Shown in pieces: positions 25,002 through 32,413 of a stretch of 53,494 nucleotides of DNA. Source of the DNA: JBBSWA01 sp038046485. GTDB lineage: Archaea; Nanobdellota; Nanobdellia; Woesearchaeales; SM23-78. Below the pieces are notes generated by a model. That model saw only the letters and a list, made by a program, of their open reading frames with translations. It had not been told where the DNA came from and did not search any database. The translations under genes and the position numbers were made by a program. The DNA is taken from NCBI GenBank assembly GCA_038046485.1, contig JBBSWA010000073.1, forward strand, positions 1-53,494, given 5' to 3'. Numbering within the stretch: the stretch's first letter is position 1; each line of letters begins with the position of its first letter.

Positions 25002-25184
25002 ATGAAAAAGCTCCATCGCAGCAAAAACAAGATGCTCCTGGGCGTTTGTTCTGGCCTTGCTGAATATTTTTCTATGGATCCCACCCTTGTTCGCATTGTT
25101 TGGGCCATCCTCACCCTTCTTACCGGCCTTGTGATTGGCATTGTTGCCTATTTTATCTGTGCGATGATCATGCCGGAGAAATGA
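25002..25184 (+). CDS. pspC: PspC-domain membrane protein
   Basis: A 60-residue protein that is just one PspC domain: L-H-R-S-K-N-K-M-L-L-G-V-C-S-G-L-A-E-Y-F, then the D-P-T-L-V-R-I-V-W motif and a single long hydrophobic helix to MIMPEK. PspC proteins in bacteria take part in envelope stress; stand-alone copies are common in Archaea. A TATA box TTTATAAATT lies about 28 bases before the ATG. The next gene, a diguanylate cyclase, begins 35 bases further on with its own TTTAAATAAG box. Confidence 0.9.
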   Translation: MKKLHRSKNKMLLGVCSGLAEYFSMDPTLVRIVWAILTLLTGLVIGIVAYFICAMIMPEK

Positions 25185-25219
25185 GCAACGTTTAAATAAG
25201 AAGTCTTATTCCATGTTAT

Positions 25220-26305
25220 ATGGGAAATATCATTACGAACGGTGATCACCTTGTCATTCGCCCTTCTGAACTCACTTCTGAACAGAAAGCGACTCGACAG
25301 TTGATTGTGATGGATCTAGAAGATGCTAGCCGTGACGCAATTGTGGGCACACTTCATTCGGAAGGTTACACCCACATTCATCCAGCCATTGACCTTTCTC
25401 AACTTGAAAATATCCTTGGCCAAGCTGTTCCTGACCTTGTCCTCCTAAGCCTTAACTTAGGTCATGGGCCTGAAGATGCCCTTAAAATCATGCAGCGCTT
25501 TGATGATGTATATAAAATTCCCACCCATTTTGTTGTCATCCGAGGGAATGACTCCGAGCGTGAAGCCATGGAAAAAGCAGTCCGAACCAGTGCAATTGAT
25601 TACCTGGTCAAACCCATTGACCCCTTAGATGTACGCCTTACGGTTGAAAAAGCCCTTATCGATATCTCCATCCGACATGGAGCTACCACCGATGGACTCA
25701 CTCAAATCCCCAACAAAACTACCTTCAACCAAGTACTCCATCAGCAAATCAAAGAATTTCAACGTCACTATGATCGATATCAAGAAACACCTGGTAAAGT
25801 CCATCATGCTTGGGACTTATCTGTAGCTCTCTTTGACTTGGACAATTTCAAACGCTATAATGATGAAAATGGCCACCTCGAAGGAGATTATGTCCTCAAA
25901 AAAGTGGCAGCCTATTTCCGAAGCCAACTTCGCGTGAATGATCTCTTTGCCCGCTGGGGCGGAGAAGAATTTGTTATTATTATGCCTGAAACTCCCTTTA
26001 ATGATGCTTTCAGTGTATACTCGCGTGTCGCTTGGGACTTGAGCCAACAACTCTTCAAACCAAGAGAAGGAAAAACAGAACGCATCACATGCAGTGCTGG
26101 CATTGCTACATTGACCTTTGATTCCTATCAATCACGCCTCACTGCTGGACTTAACCCAAAAAATCCTACCGATATGATCGGTTTAGCCCAGCATATGCTC
26201 ACTTCTGCTGATCAAGGCCTTTATCGAGTAAAAAATGCAGGAAAAGCCAAGTGCTACCCTAAAAATACGCTCGATGATTTTGATATTCAAAGCGACCTTA
26301 AATAG
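25220..26305 (+). CDS. Diguanylate cyclase (pseudo-receiver plus GGDEF domain)
   Basis: A 361-residue protein that should make cyclic di-GMP from two GTP. Residues about 25-150 are a receiver-like domain in which the phospho-accepting Asp is replaced (LVLLSLNL in place of LLDxxM) although the Lys of YLVKP remains. The GGDEF domain follows: DGLTQIPNKTTF, the metal-binding LFDLDNFKRYND, and the active-site WGGEEF at residues 246-251. The inhibitory RxxD site (RVND, 238-241) stands five residues before it, as in product-inhibited enzymes. GGDEF proteins are uncommon in Archaea. Confidence 0.93.
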   Translation: MGNIITNGDHLVIRPSELTSEQKATRQLIVMDLEDASRDAIVGTLHSEGYTHIHPAIDLSQLENILGQAVPDLVLLSLNLGHGPEDALKIMQRFDDVYKIPTHFVVIRGNDSEREAMEKAVRTSAIDYLVKPIDPLDVRLTVEKALIDISIRHGATTDGLTQIPNKTTFNQVLHQQIKEFQRHYDRYQETPGKVHHAWDLSVALFDLDNFKRYNDENGHLEGDYVLKKVAAYFRSQLRVNDLFARWGGEEFVIIMPETPFNDAFSVYSRVAWDLSQQLFKPREGKTERITCSAGIATLTFDSYQSRLTAGLNPKNPTDMIGLAQHMLTSADQGLYRVKNAGKAKCYPKNTLDDFDIQSDLK

Positions 26306-26664
26306 GATTCCAATCGTATCCCGTCTGGATCATCGAACCAGATGAACTCTTTCTTGCTGTAAGGACAGGTTTTGATCCCGCTGTGCTTGATGTTTGCTTT
26401 ATTCAATGTTTCTTCCCACTGTTTTAACTCTTCTAAGGTACGGACGCCAAAAGCGAGGTGGTTTAGACCGATGTTTTCTTTGTCGAAGGCAGCGGGGTTT
26501 TCTTTATAAGAAAGACCGAAAAATAGTTTTGTATCACCGATTTTCCACGCAACTACTTCTTTATCTTTTTGGATCGGAGAACCTAAAAATTTAGTGTAGA
26601 AAGAGGCTGTTCGCTCCACATCCTTGACCCAGATAGAAATGTGATCGATGAAAGTAGGTTTCAT
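26287..26664 (-). CDS. VOC-superfamily (glyoxalase/bleomycin-resistance-like) protein
   Basis: A 125-residue protein with two VOC beta-alpha-beta-beta-beta units: F-I-D-H-I-S-I-W-V-K-D-V-E-R-T-A-S-F-Y at the start, LNHLAFGVRTLEELKQWEE in the middle and FDDPDGIRLES at the end. The metal-ligand positions His (residue 8), His in LNHLAF and Glu in RLES are present, so a metal enzyme is likely. Substrate unknown; the family includes glyoxalase I, dioxygenases and drug-binding proteins. The end overlaps the GGDEF gene by 19 bases, convergent. Confidence 0.88.
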   Translation of the reverse strand: MKPTFIDHISIWVKDVERTASFYTKFLGSPIQKDKEVVAWKIGDTKLFFGLSYKENPAAFDKENIGLNHLAFGVRTLEELKQWEETLNKANIKHSGIKTCPYSKKEFIWFDDPDGIRLESYLRSL

Positions 26665-26699
26665 AGTTCCTTAAACAAACTGTTTGTATTTAAAATTAC

Positions 26700-27815
26700 T
26701 TATATTGATTTCAAGGAATCCACAAAACGCTCCTTGGGTAAGGTTGTCTCGACGACGGGATAAAGGCGGTTCAAGAACTGCATGGCCCGCATCAACAAAA
26801 CAATGTCTTTGTATACTTTTACCTCAATTACTTTTACCTTGGAAGCTTTGCTCAGCCGGTCCACACTCACTGATAACTCCTTATCGTGATACGTTAGCCT
26901 CGAAAAAGAAACGCCTTTTACCACCTTTTGAACCTTTTTTCTAAAGTAAGCGGGTAACTCCTTCCACACCCCGTCTTTTTTACCCCCCACGAGGCATTGA
27001 CCTTTTTCTTTCTTAATAAAATGATAATTGTACTGATCTGCGGGTGGACTCACCCGCTTCAAGGTCCTAAACCCCATCTCCAAAGCATGACGACTCTTCT
27101 TGCTATCACTATCCATATGCAAACTACGCATCCTCATAAATGGCTCATGATTCTCTGCCAACCAACTGCTACTGACCAAGTACTGATCTATATAGACCCC
27201 CGACTGACGCTCTTTCAACCCAAACTCTTTTCGAAACTTATTCAATACAGCCTTCTCATCTCCTATAAAGAAAAAGCGGCTTTCATAATAGGTCTCCCAT
27301 TTCAGGCCGTTAAGGTGCAATACCCCCATGTGCAACATATGCAATATCTCCTCAGCCACATATTGAAAGGTAGCTGCAAATGGAATAGCGGCACAAAAAG
27401 AAATCACGGAGATAAACCCTGGATGCAACCCTGTCATTTTCAACAACACCGCGGCCAATATCATATAGATGGAATCATGAAAAACAATGTCCACCGCCAA
27501 CACACGAAGTGCCCTTTTCATCTCCTTCTTTAAACAGTGACCGAACGACCCCATCCTAGCCTTGTGCGATTGATGCGCATGATAGATATGCCGAATGAAA
27601 AAACCTGGCTTCTCTGACAAAGGTCCTATAATGGAAAGCAACCAAACTTGGGTTGAAAAGAGAGAAACAATCAATGTTCCTGCCGTACTCAGCAAAAACG
27701 CGTAAAACTCGTCCAAACCTAGCTCGATTGTATTATGAACAATCGGGTTTGGCCGAATCTGCACCAATTCATTTTTAGAGACTAAGGATTCCAATGCTTT
27801 CTGATCCATTCCCAT
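26700..27815 (-). CDS. Membrane protein with probable CYTH-like domain
   Basis: A 371-residue protein. Residues 35-70 and 105-155 hold hydrophobic segments, so the first half is membrane-bound. From about residue 175 the sequence resembles a CYTH (triphosphate tunnel) domain: ETYYESRFFFIGDEKAVLNKF, then GVYIDQYLVSSSW, FMRMRS and LEMGFRTLKRV, corresponding to ExExK, a Y-D strand, RxR and LTxK. The first motif is only partly kept. CYTH enzymes act on organic or inorganic triphosphates. It begins two bases after the rli1 stop, so both are probably cotranscribed. Confidence 0.5.
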   Translation of the reverse strand: MGMDQKALESLVSKNELVQIRPNPIVHNTIELGLDEFYAFLLSTAGTLIVSLFSTQVWLLSIIGPLSEKPGFFIRHIYHAHQSHKARMGSFGHCLKKEMKRALRVLAVDIVFHDSIYMILAAVLLKMTGLHPGFISVISFCAAIPFAATFQYVAEEILHMLHMGVLHLNGLKWETYYESRFFFIGDEKAVLNKFRKEFGLKERQSGVYIDQYLVSSSWLAENHEPFMRMRSLHMDSDSKKSRHALEMGFRTLKRVSPPADQYNYHFIKKEKGQCLVGGKKDGVWKELPAYFRKKVQKVVKGVSFSRLTYHDKELSVSVDRLSKASKVKVIEVKVYKDIVLLMRAMQFLNRLYPVVETTLPKERFVDSLKSI

Positions 27816-27817
27816 AC

Positions 27818-29572
27818 TTACCCCGTATACAATCCACCACTTGACTTTTGCTCGCGGTCTAACTGGCTGTCGATCTTGTTGATTCTTGGACGGTTGTTCT
27901 CCGGGTCACGGCGCATGGTGATCTGCAAGTCGCCTAAGAAATGATTCATCCCATTTGCGACGGTAAAGGGCCCTTTTGCAGTACCTTCCATGGCTGGCTT
28001 TCCGTCAAAAACCAAGAGCTTATCACTGAGATAGTCTACGAACAAGAGGTCATGGTCGACGATGATGGCGGACTTTTCCTTGAATTCTAAGAGATCCCGA
28101 ATGATTTTGGATAGTTGAAGGCGCTGTTCGACGTCTAAGTATGCCGAGGGCTCGTCGAGCAAGTAAAGATCAGCCTCCTCGCTTAAGCATTTGGCAATCA
28201 TCACCCGCTGAAGTTCTCCCCCACTTAATTCATTCAGGCGTTGCTCTTTTAACGTATCAATATTCAATGGAGCGATCAATTGATTCTCATGCTTTGAAAA
28301 GGCTTCCTGCAAAAAATCATGGACAATCGCATCGGTTGCTTCTAAGTATTGCGGCTTGTAGCTGACTCGAAGACCTTCGAGATTGGTTAAGATAGGAATT
28401 TCCCCTGCAATGATCTTCACAAAGGTCGTCTTACCAATTCCGTTTTCTCCCACAATCCCCACAATTTCTTTGGTATGAATTTCTCCTGCTGCAGAGGAGA
28501 GCTTGAACGAACCTAACTGATGACTGAAGGCATTCCAATTGGCGAGCACTGTTCTTTGTGAACCCCGCGTTTCAAGACGTACAAAGAACTTGATCTCATG
28601 ATTTCGAAAGCGCGTATTTTCCTCTTTTAAATATCCTTCCAGATAACTATTCATCCCTGCCTTTGCTGCCTTGATGCCTGAAACAATACCATACGCCCCT
28701 TCCTCCCCGTACATGACATGGATTTGATCGGCCAAGTAATCTAAGACGATGATATCGTGCTCTACTACTAAAACTGCGGTGTCTGGCGTGGCTAGGCTTC
28801 GTATAAATCTTGAAACCTTGATGCGCTGCTTGATGTCTAAGTAGGACGTGGGTTCGTCAAAGAAATAAACATTTGCTTTCTTCAAAGCCGTTGCGGCTAT
28901 GGCCACTCGCTGCAATTCTCCTCCTGAAATCTGATCCAGATTACGATCTAGAATTATATCCAAGTCTAATAATGGGATTAATTTTTGAAGCTCTTTTTTC
29001 TCATCCACGGACTTGAGCAACTCAATTACCTTACCCTTAAACTGCTTGGGAATCACATCCACTTGCTGAGGCTTATACGCGACTTGGATTTCCCCCTTGC
29101 GCTTCTTCTCAAAAAAGTTATGACCGGTTGAACCCTTAAAATACGCAATAAGCTCCTCATCAGTTGCTTCTTTTCCGACTTCACCCATATTGGGTTTTAA
29201 TAAACCCGCCAAGACCTTGAGTGCCGTACTTTTACCGATCCCGTTACGACCCATGATCCCGGTTACCTTACCAAAGGTGGGAATGGGCAAGTTGAACAAG
29301 GCAAAGCCATTTGGAGGGTATCTATGGATGGGATCCTTATCCAAGGCCTCTGGAAGGTTAATTAATTGCAAGGCCCCATACGGACATTTTTTCACATCAA
29401 TCTTGCATGCGTCAATCACAAAGGCTTCATTCACTCTTACCTTTCCATCTGTATCCTTCACAATGCACTCATTCCCCGCGCGGTTGCTAGGACAAACCCG
29501 CATACAGAGGTAGCCACCACAGCCTAGTGGATTGCACTTTTCCTTCTTTACGATCATGATCCGCTTACGCAT
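27818..29572 (-). CDS. rli1: ABCE1/Rli1 ribosome-recycling ATPase with an altered second iron-sulfur site
   Basis: A 584-residue twin-ATPase that splits ribosomes after termination in Archaea and eukaryotes. The first ATPase has GRNGIGKST and SGGELQRVAIA; the second has GENGIGKTT and SGGELQRVMIA. The first [4Fe-4S] site is complete (C13, C18, C23, C27P). The second, normally C-x2-C-x2-C-x3-CP, reads I53-x2-C56-x2-D59-x3-C63P, so two of four ligands are missing; C36 is an extra Cys. The ATG at 29572 follows a TTTAAAAAG box. Residues after the cluster, including R-D-P-E-N-N-R-P-R-I-N-K near the end, are typical. Confidence 0.95.
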   Translation of the reverse strand: MRKRIMIVKKEKCNPLGCGGYLCMRVCPSNRAGNECIVKDTDGKVRVNEAFVIDACKIDVKKCPYGALQLINLPEALDKDPIHRYPPNGFALFNLPIPTFGKVTGIMGRNGIGKSTALKVLAGLLKPNMGEVGKEATDEELIAYFKGSTGHNFFEKKRKGEIQVAYKPQQVDVIPKQFKGKVIELLKSVDEKKELQKLIPLLDLDIILDRNLDQISGGELQRVAIAATALKKANVYFFDEPTSYLDIKQRIKVSRFIRSLATPDTAVLVVEHDIIVLDYLADQIHVMYGEEGAYGIVSGIKAAKAGMNSYLEGYLKEENTRFRNHEIKFFVRLETRGSQRTVLANWNAFSHQLGSFKLSSAAGEIHTKEIVGIVGENGIGKTTFVKIIAGEIPILTNLEGLRVSYKPQYLEATDAIVHDFLQEAFSKHENQLIAPLNIDTLKEQRLNELSGGELQRVMIAKCLSEEADLYLLDEPSAYLDVEQRLQLSKIIRDLLEFKEKSAIIVDHDLLFVDYLSDKLLVFDGKPAMEGTAKGPFTVANGMNHFLGDLQITMRRDPENNRPRINKIDSQLDREQKSSGGLYTG

Positions 29573-29626
29573 TTCCTCTTAAAAACAGAGCATCTTTTTA
29601 AATACTGCTACCCTACCTTATCTAAG

Positions 29627-29683
29627 GTGCACAGAAATCATGGTGGATTTCTGGCACAAGGAATCAATGATTCCTTTGTGCAC
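29627..29683 (+). ncRNA. Switch-like hairpin pair upstream of the EAL gene
   Basis: GTGC-a-CAGAAATC-atggtg-GATTTCTG-GCAC (29627-29657) belongs to the CAGRA hairpin family. Its right basal arm GCAC can instead begin a second hairpin GCACAAGGAATC-aat-GATTCCTTTGTGC (29654-29681), so the two are mutually exclusive at that arm. The 177-base gap between the divergent rli1 and EAL genes contains no ORF. It could be a regulatory leader for the EAL gene at 29750. Confidence 0.45.
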
Positions 29684-29749
29684 GGATTACAGCGGTGACG
29701 AATGCTTGTTTTCTTCAAAAGCAGGCTACGCTAAGGCTTAGGATGCAAG

Positions 29750-30535
29750 ATGACGATAGCAGTATCAGATACCTTAGAAGTTTCTACCTTAGATTTAACC
29801 ACCTATCTTGCTGATTCTCACGTTGCACTTGCACCCATCAAATCAATCGATGCAGTTAATGGAGAGGTTTATGCTTATGAACTCCTCTTGCGTGTTCCAC
29901 GTATGTCTGCGGAAGATGCCATTCAACTAATAGGATCAGCCCGAGTTATGCCCATTCTAGCTCATGGCCTTGCCCAAATTGCTTATCAGGAATCTCAAAC
30001 CAAGGGTGTTCGATATCATATCAATATTCACCTAAGAGATCTAACTGATTTAATGCCTCCTCAACAAAGAACTCTTGTTGAGGTGTTAATGGGTCTTGAA
30101 GCGGCGGCAACTCGAAAGGGTCATGTAGGCGTTGAAATTCATGAAGCAACCCCTTTAACTCCTGAACATTTAGCCCTATGTAGACGTCTTTGTGAGGCAG
30201 GGGTTCATGTTGTGTACGATGACGTTTTAAAACCAAAAGGACATCGACCTTACGAGTTCCTTCAAAGTTTACCTGCCGAGGGAGTTACAGCTCTTAAACT
30301 AGATCATGAAATGACTCAGCGATGCATTGGCAACCAAGGAAATGGCTTCCGTACCTCCACACCACGAGATGAAGAAACATATCGCGCTGTTTCTTTACTT
30401 GGTGAGTTATGCGCTAGAAGAAACTGGTTTTTAATGGCCGAAGGAGCTAATCGAGATACCGACTTAAAGCCTCTACGTGGACTGGGGTTTACTCACTATC
30501 AACTTTACAAAGAAACAGGCCGAATCGGAATCTAA
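29750..30535 (+). CDS. EAL-type cyclic di-GMP phosphodiesterase or receptor
   Basis: A 261-residue EAL domain protein. Positions matching the catalytic set are E44 (ELL in place of EAL), N92 (INIHL), E129 (VEIHE), D157-D158, K183 (LKLD), E231 (AEG) and Q251. The second Glu of EGVE is Asn (N234), and the loop after DD is V-L-K-P-K-G-H in place of the conserved F-G-T-G-Y-S-S. It may therefore hydrolyse cyclic di-GMP slowly or only bind it. No sensory domain is attached. It is preceded by a structured leader and lies 3.4 kb from a diguanylate cyclase gene. Confidence 0.85.
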   Translation: MTIAVSDTLEVSTLDLTTYLADSHVALAPIKSIDAVNGEVYAYELLLRVPRMSAEDAIQLIGSARVMPILAHGLAQIAYQESQTKGVRYHINIHLRDLTDLMPPQQRTLVEVLMGLEAAATRKGHVGVEIHEATPLTPEHLALCRRLCEAGVHVVYDDVLKPKGHRPYEFLQSLPAEGVTALKLDHEMTQRCIGNQGNGFRTSTPRDEETYRAVSLLGELCARRNWFLMAEGANRDTDLKPLRGLGFTHYQLYKETGRIGI

Positions 30536-31209
30536 TTCGCATAATAATAGCGAACGACCATACCACCCATATTTGAAGTCATGTTAGATGAATTCTGGCA
30601 AGGTCCACAATCAGGCGAACAGGAAGAACAGGATTCACCTAGTTCACAACGACCATTGCCACAAACTGGAGGACAAGCACCACAATCCTTTGAACATGAA
30701 CTGCATGATTCGCTCTTCTCACAACGACCATTCCCACACTTGGAACGAATGGCACTACCTGTAAGCGTAGTGTTTGTTGAATTCTGACAGGAACCGCAAT
30801 CAAGCGAACAGGAACTACACGTCTCATTTCCATTACAACTACCATCCCCACATTTAGGAGGACAGACGCCGCAATCACTTGAGCACGAACTGCACGTCTC
30901 TAATCCATTACACAAACGATCTCCACAGAAAACATCTGCCGCTTCTTTAGTATCTAAGCGACTGGAGCAATCCTTGTCCCCCGGCTTTGAACCATCCCTA
31001 CACCTTACGCCTTTTCTCAAGAAATCGCAAAAACCATCCTTATCGTTGTCTAAACCATCATCACACTGAGGCTTAACGGATGCCTTTACCTCTCCAGTAA
31101 TAGTATTTGATCCTGAAGGACCATGCACCATACCTGCAATGATCGCCATGGATATAATCATTACTACCATTACCGTACCGGGATGAGAAACCAATGCAGG
31201 CTTAGACAT
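30532..31209 (-). CDS. Membrane-anchored Cys-rich repeat protein (four CGxGxC units)
   Basis: A 225-residue protein with an N-terminal hydrophobic helix (VMVVMIISMAIIAGM) that acts as signal anchor, a Ca2+-binding-like CDDGLDNDKDGFCDF, and four repeats of the form C-G-x-G-x-C-x3-E-x-C-x2-C-x3-C-G-x-C-P. Such Cys-rich repeats form tight disulfide or metal-bound knots on the cell surface. The TATA box GCTTTTTATAG lies about 25 bases before the ATG. It meets the EAL gene tail to tail with a 4-base overlap and precedes a second repeat protein on the same strand. Confidence 0.8.
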   Translation of the reverse strand: MSKPALVSHPGTVMVVMIISMAIIAGMVHGPSGSNTITGEVKASVKPQCDDGLDNDKDGFCDFLRKGVRCRDGSKPGDKDCSSRLDTKEAADVFCGDRLCNGLETCSSCSSDCGVCPPKCGDGSCNGNETCSSCSLDCGSCQNSTNTTLTGSAIRSKCGNGRCEKSESCSSCSKDCGACPPVCGNGRCELGESCSSCSPDCGPCQNSSNMTSNMGGMVVRYYYAN

Positions 31210-31247
31210 ACCTGCTCTCGCACAATTCCTCTATAAAAAGCTTTTGC

Positions 31248-32276
31248 TTATTGACAAACCTTACTCGCACAAATCTGGGTAGCGCAATCCGAACCCAATC
31301 TACATGATTTACCTGATTTACAAGGGCCACACTGTGCTCCGCCACAATCAATGTCAGTCTCATCTCCACCTTTTACTGTGTCCAAACAGGTCTTCGGAGG
31401 AGCATTCCAACACTTTCCTTCCAAGCAATAATTAGATTGACAATCTTCAGCTATCTTACACATCTTACTCACCTGACACTTTTGACACTTAGAACCCCCA
31501 CAATCGGCATCGGACTCATCTTGATTTTGTGTCAAATCCCTGCACGACCCACCTGTAGAACCTTTGCATTTCTTACTCTCCTTATCACACTGATTGGAGA
31601 AACAATCTGTATTGGCTTCACAGGCTTTTCCCACGGTGCATTTCTTACAGCTAGACCCTCCACAGTCCGTATCGGTTTCCTTGCCGTTCTTTACATGGTC
31701 TGAACAACTTGTGGGAGTGGCACATTCTCCTTCCATACAGGTACTATTTCCTGCACAATCTGCATCTGCTGAACAGGATTTTCCTAAGGCACATTTAGGA
31801 CATTTCACGCCGCCACAATTGAGGTCTGTTTCATCTTGATTCTTGAGACTGTCAGTGCACGACGCCGGAGGAGGTAGTGTGGCACAAATCCCTTTTGAGC
31901 AATACTTGCTATCGCAATCTTCATTTCCACTGCACGCTTTCCCATTTATACAAGCGCGACAAATCTTTCCGCCACAATCGGCATCGGACTCATCCTGATT
32001 TTTGAGTGTATCTGTGCAAGTGGATAAGGCCTTACACACCTTTTCTACGCAGTTGGTGCTCTCGCAATCCACTCCGAACAGACAGGCTTTGCCGCTTATG
32101 CATTTTCCACAACTCGGCCCGCCACAGTCCACATCCGACTCATTCTGATTCTGAATGTGATCTGAACAGTTTGTAGGTGGGGTGGAAGGCGCTGAATTAC
32201 CACAACCACTAAGCACAATAAGGAATACTACCCAGACTAATCCAAAACCCCCTAAAACCTTGAAGCCGTGCACCAC
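31248..32276 (-). CDS. Probable lipoprotein with six Cys-rich repeats
   Basis: A 342-residue protein. It starts with GTG, has a hydrophobic helix ending LIVLSGC, a lipobox-like site, and then six repeats of about 50 residues of the type C-x-D-x3-N-Q-D-E-S-D-x-D-C-G-G-x2-C-x2-C-x2-G-K-x-C-x4-D-C. Each has about eight cysteines. The repeats are clearly homologous to each other and suit an extracellular stalk or spacer. It is adjacent to the Cys-rich anchor protein (30532-31209) and divergent from the Asp-rich surface protein at 32414. Confidence 0.85.
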   Translation of the reverse strand: MVHGFKVLGGFGLVWVVFLIVLSGCGNSAPSTPPTNCSDHIQNQNESDVDCGGPSCGKCISGKACLFGVDCESTNCVEKVCKALSTCTDTLKNQDESDADCGGKICRACINGKACSGNEDCDSKYCSKGICATLPPPASCTDSLKNQDETDLNCGGVKCPKCALGKSCSADADCAGNSTCMEGECATPTSCSDHVKNGKETDTDCGGSSCKKCTVGKACEANTDCFSNQCDKESKKCKGSTGGSCRDLTQNQDESDADCGGSKCQKCQVSKMCKIAEDCQSNYCLEGKCWNAPPKTCLDTVKGGDETDIDCGGAQCGPCKSGKSCRLGSDCATQICASKVCQ

Positions 32277-32413
32277 TTGGCAAATCCTTTAACCTATAAA
32301 AACCTTTTGACAAAAAGGACACTAAAACTATAAGGTATTAAGAATATAAGGAAAAATAATATAAATGTATCCTGACTCCTAAAGAAATATGATGCAATTC
32401 TGGAGGCTTTAAT

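Noticed and set aside
29620..29749. A cyclic di-GMP riboswitch before the EAL gene
   Set aside because: The leader lacks the conserved cores of the known cyclic di-GMP-I class that I can recall, so only a generic structured leader is claimed.
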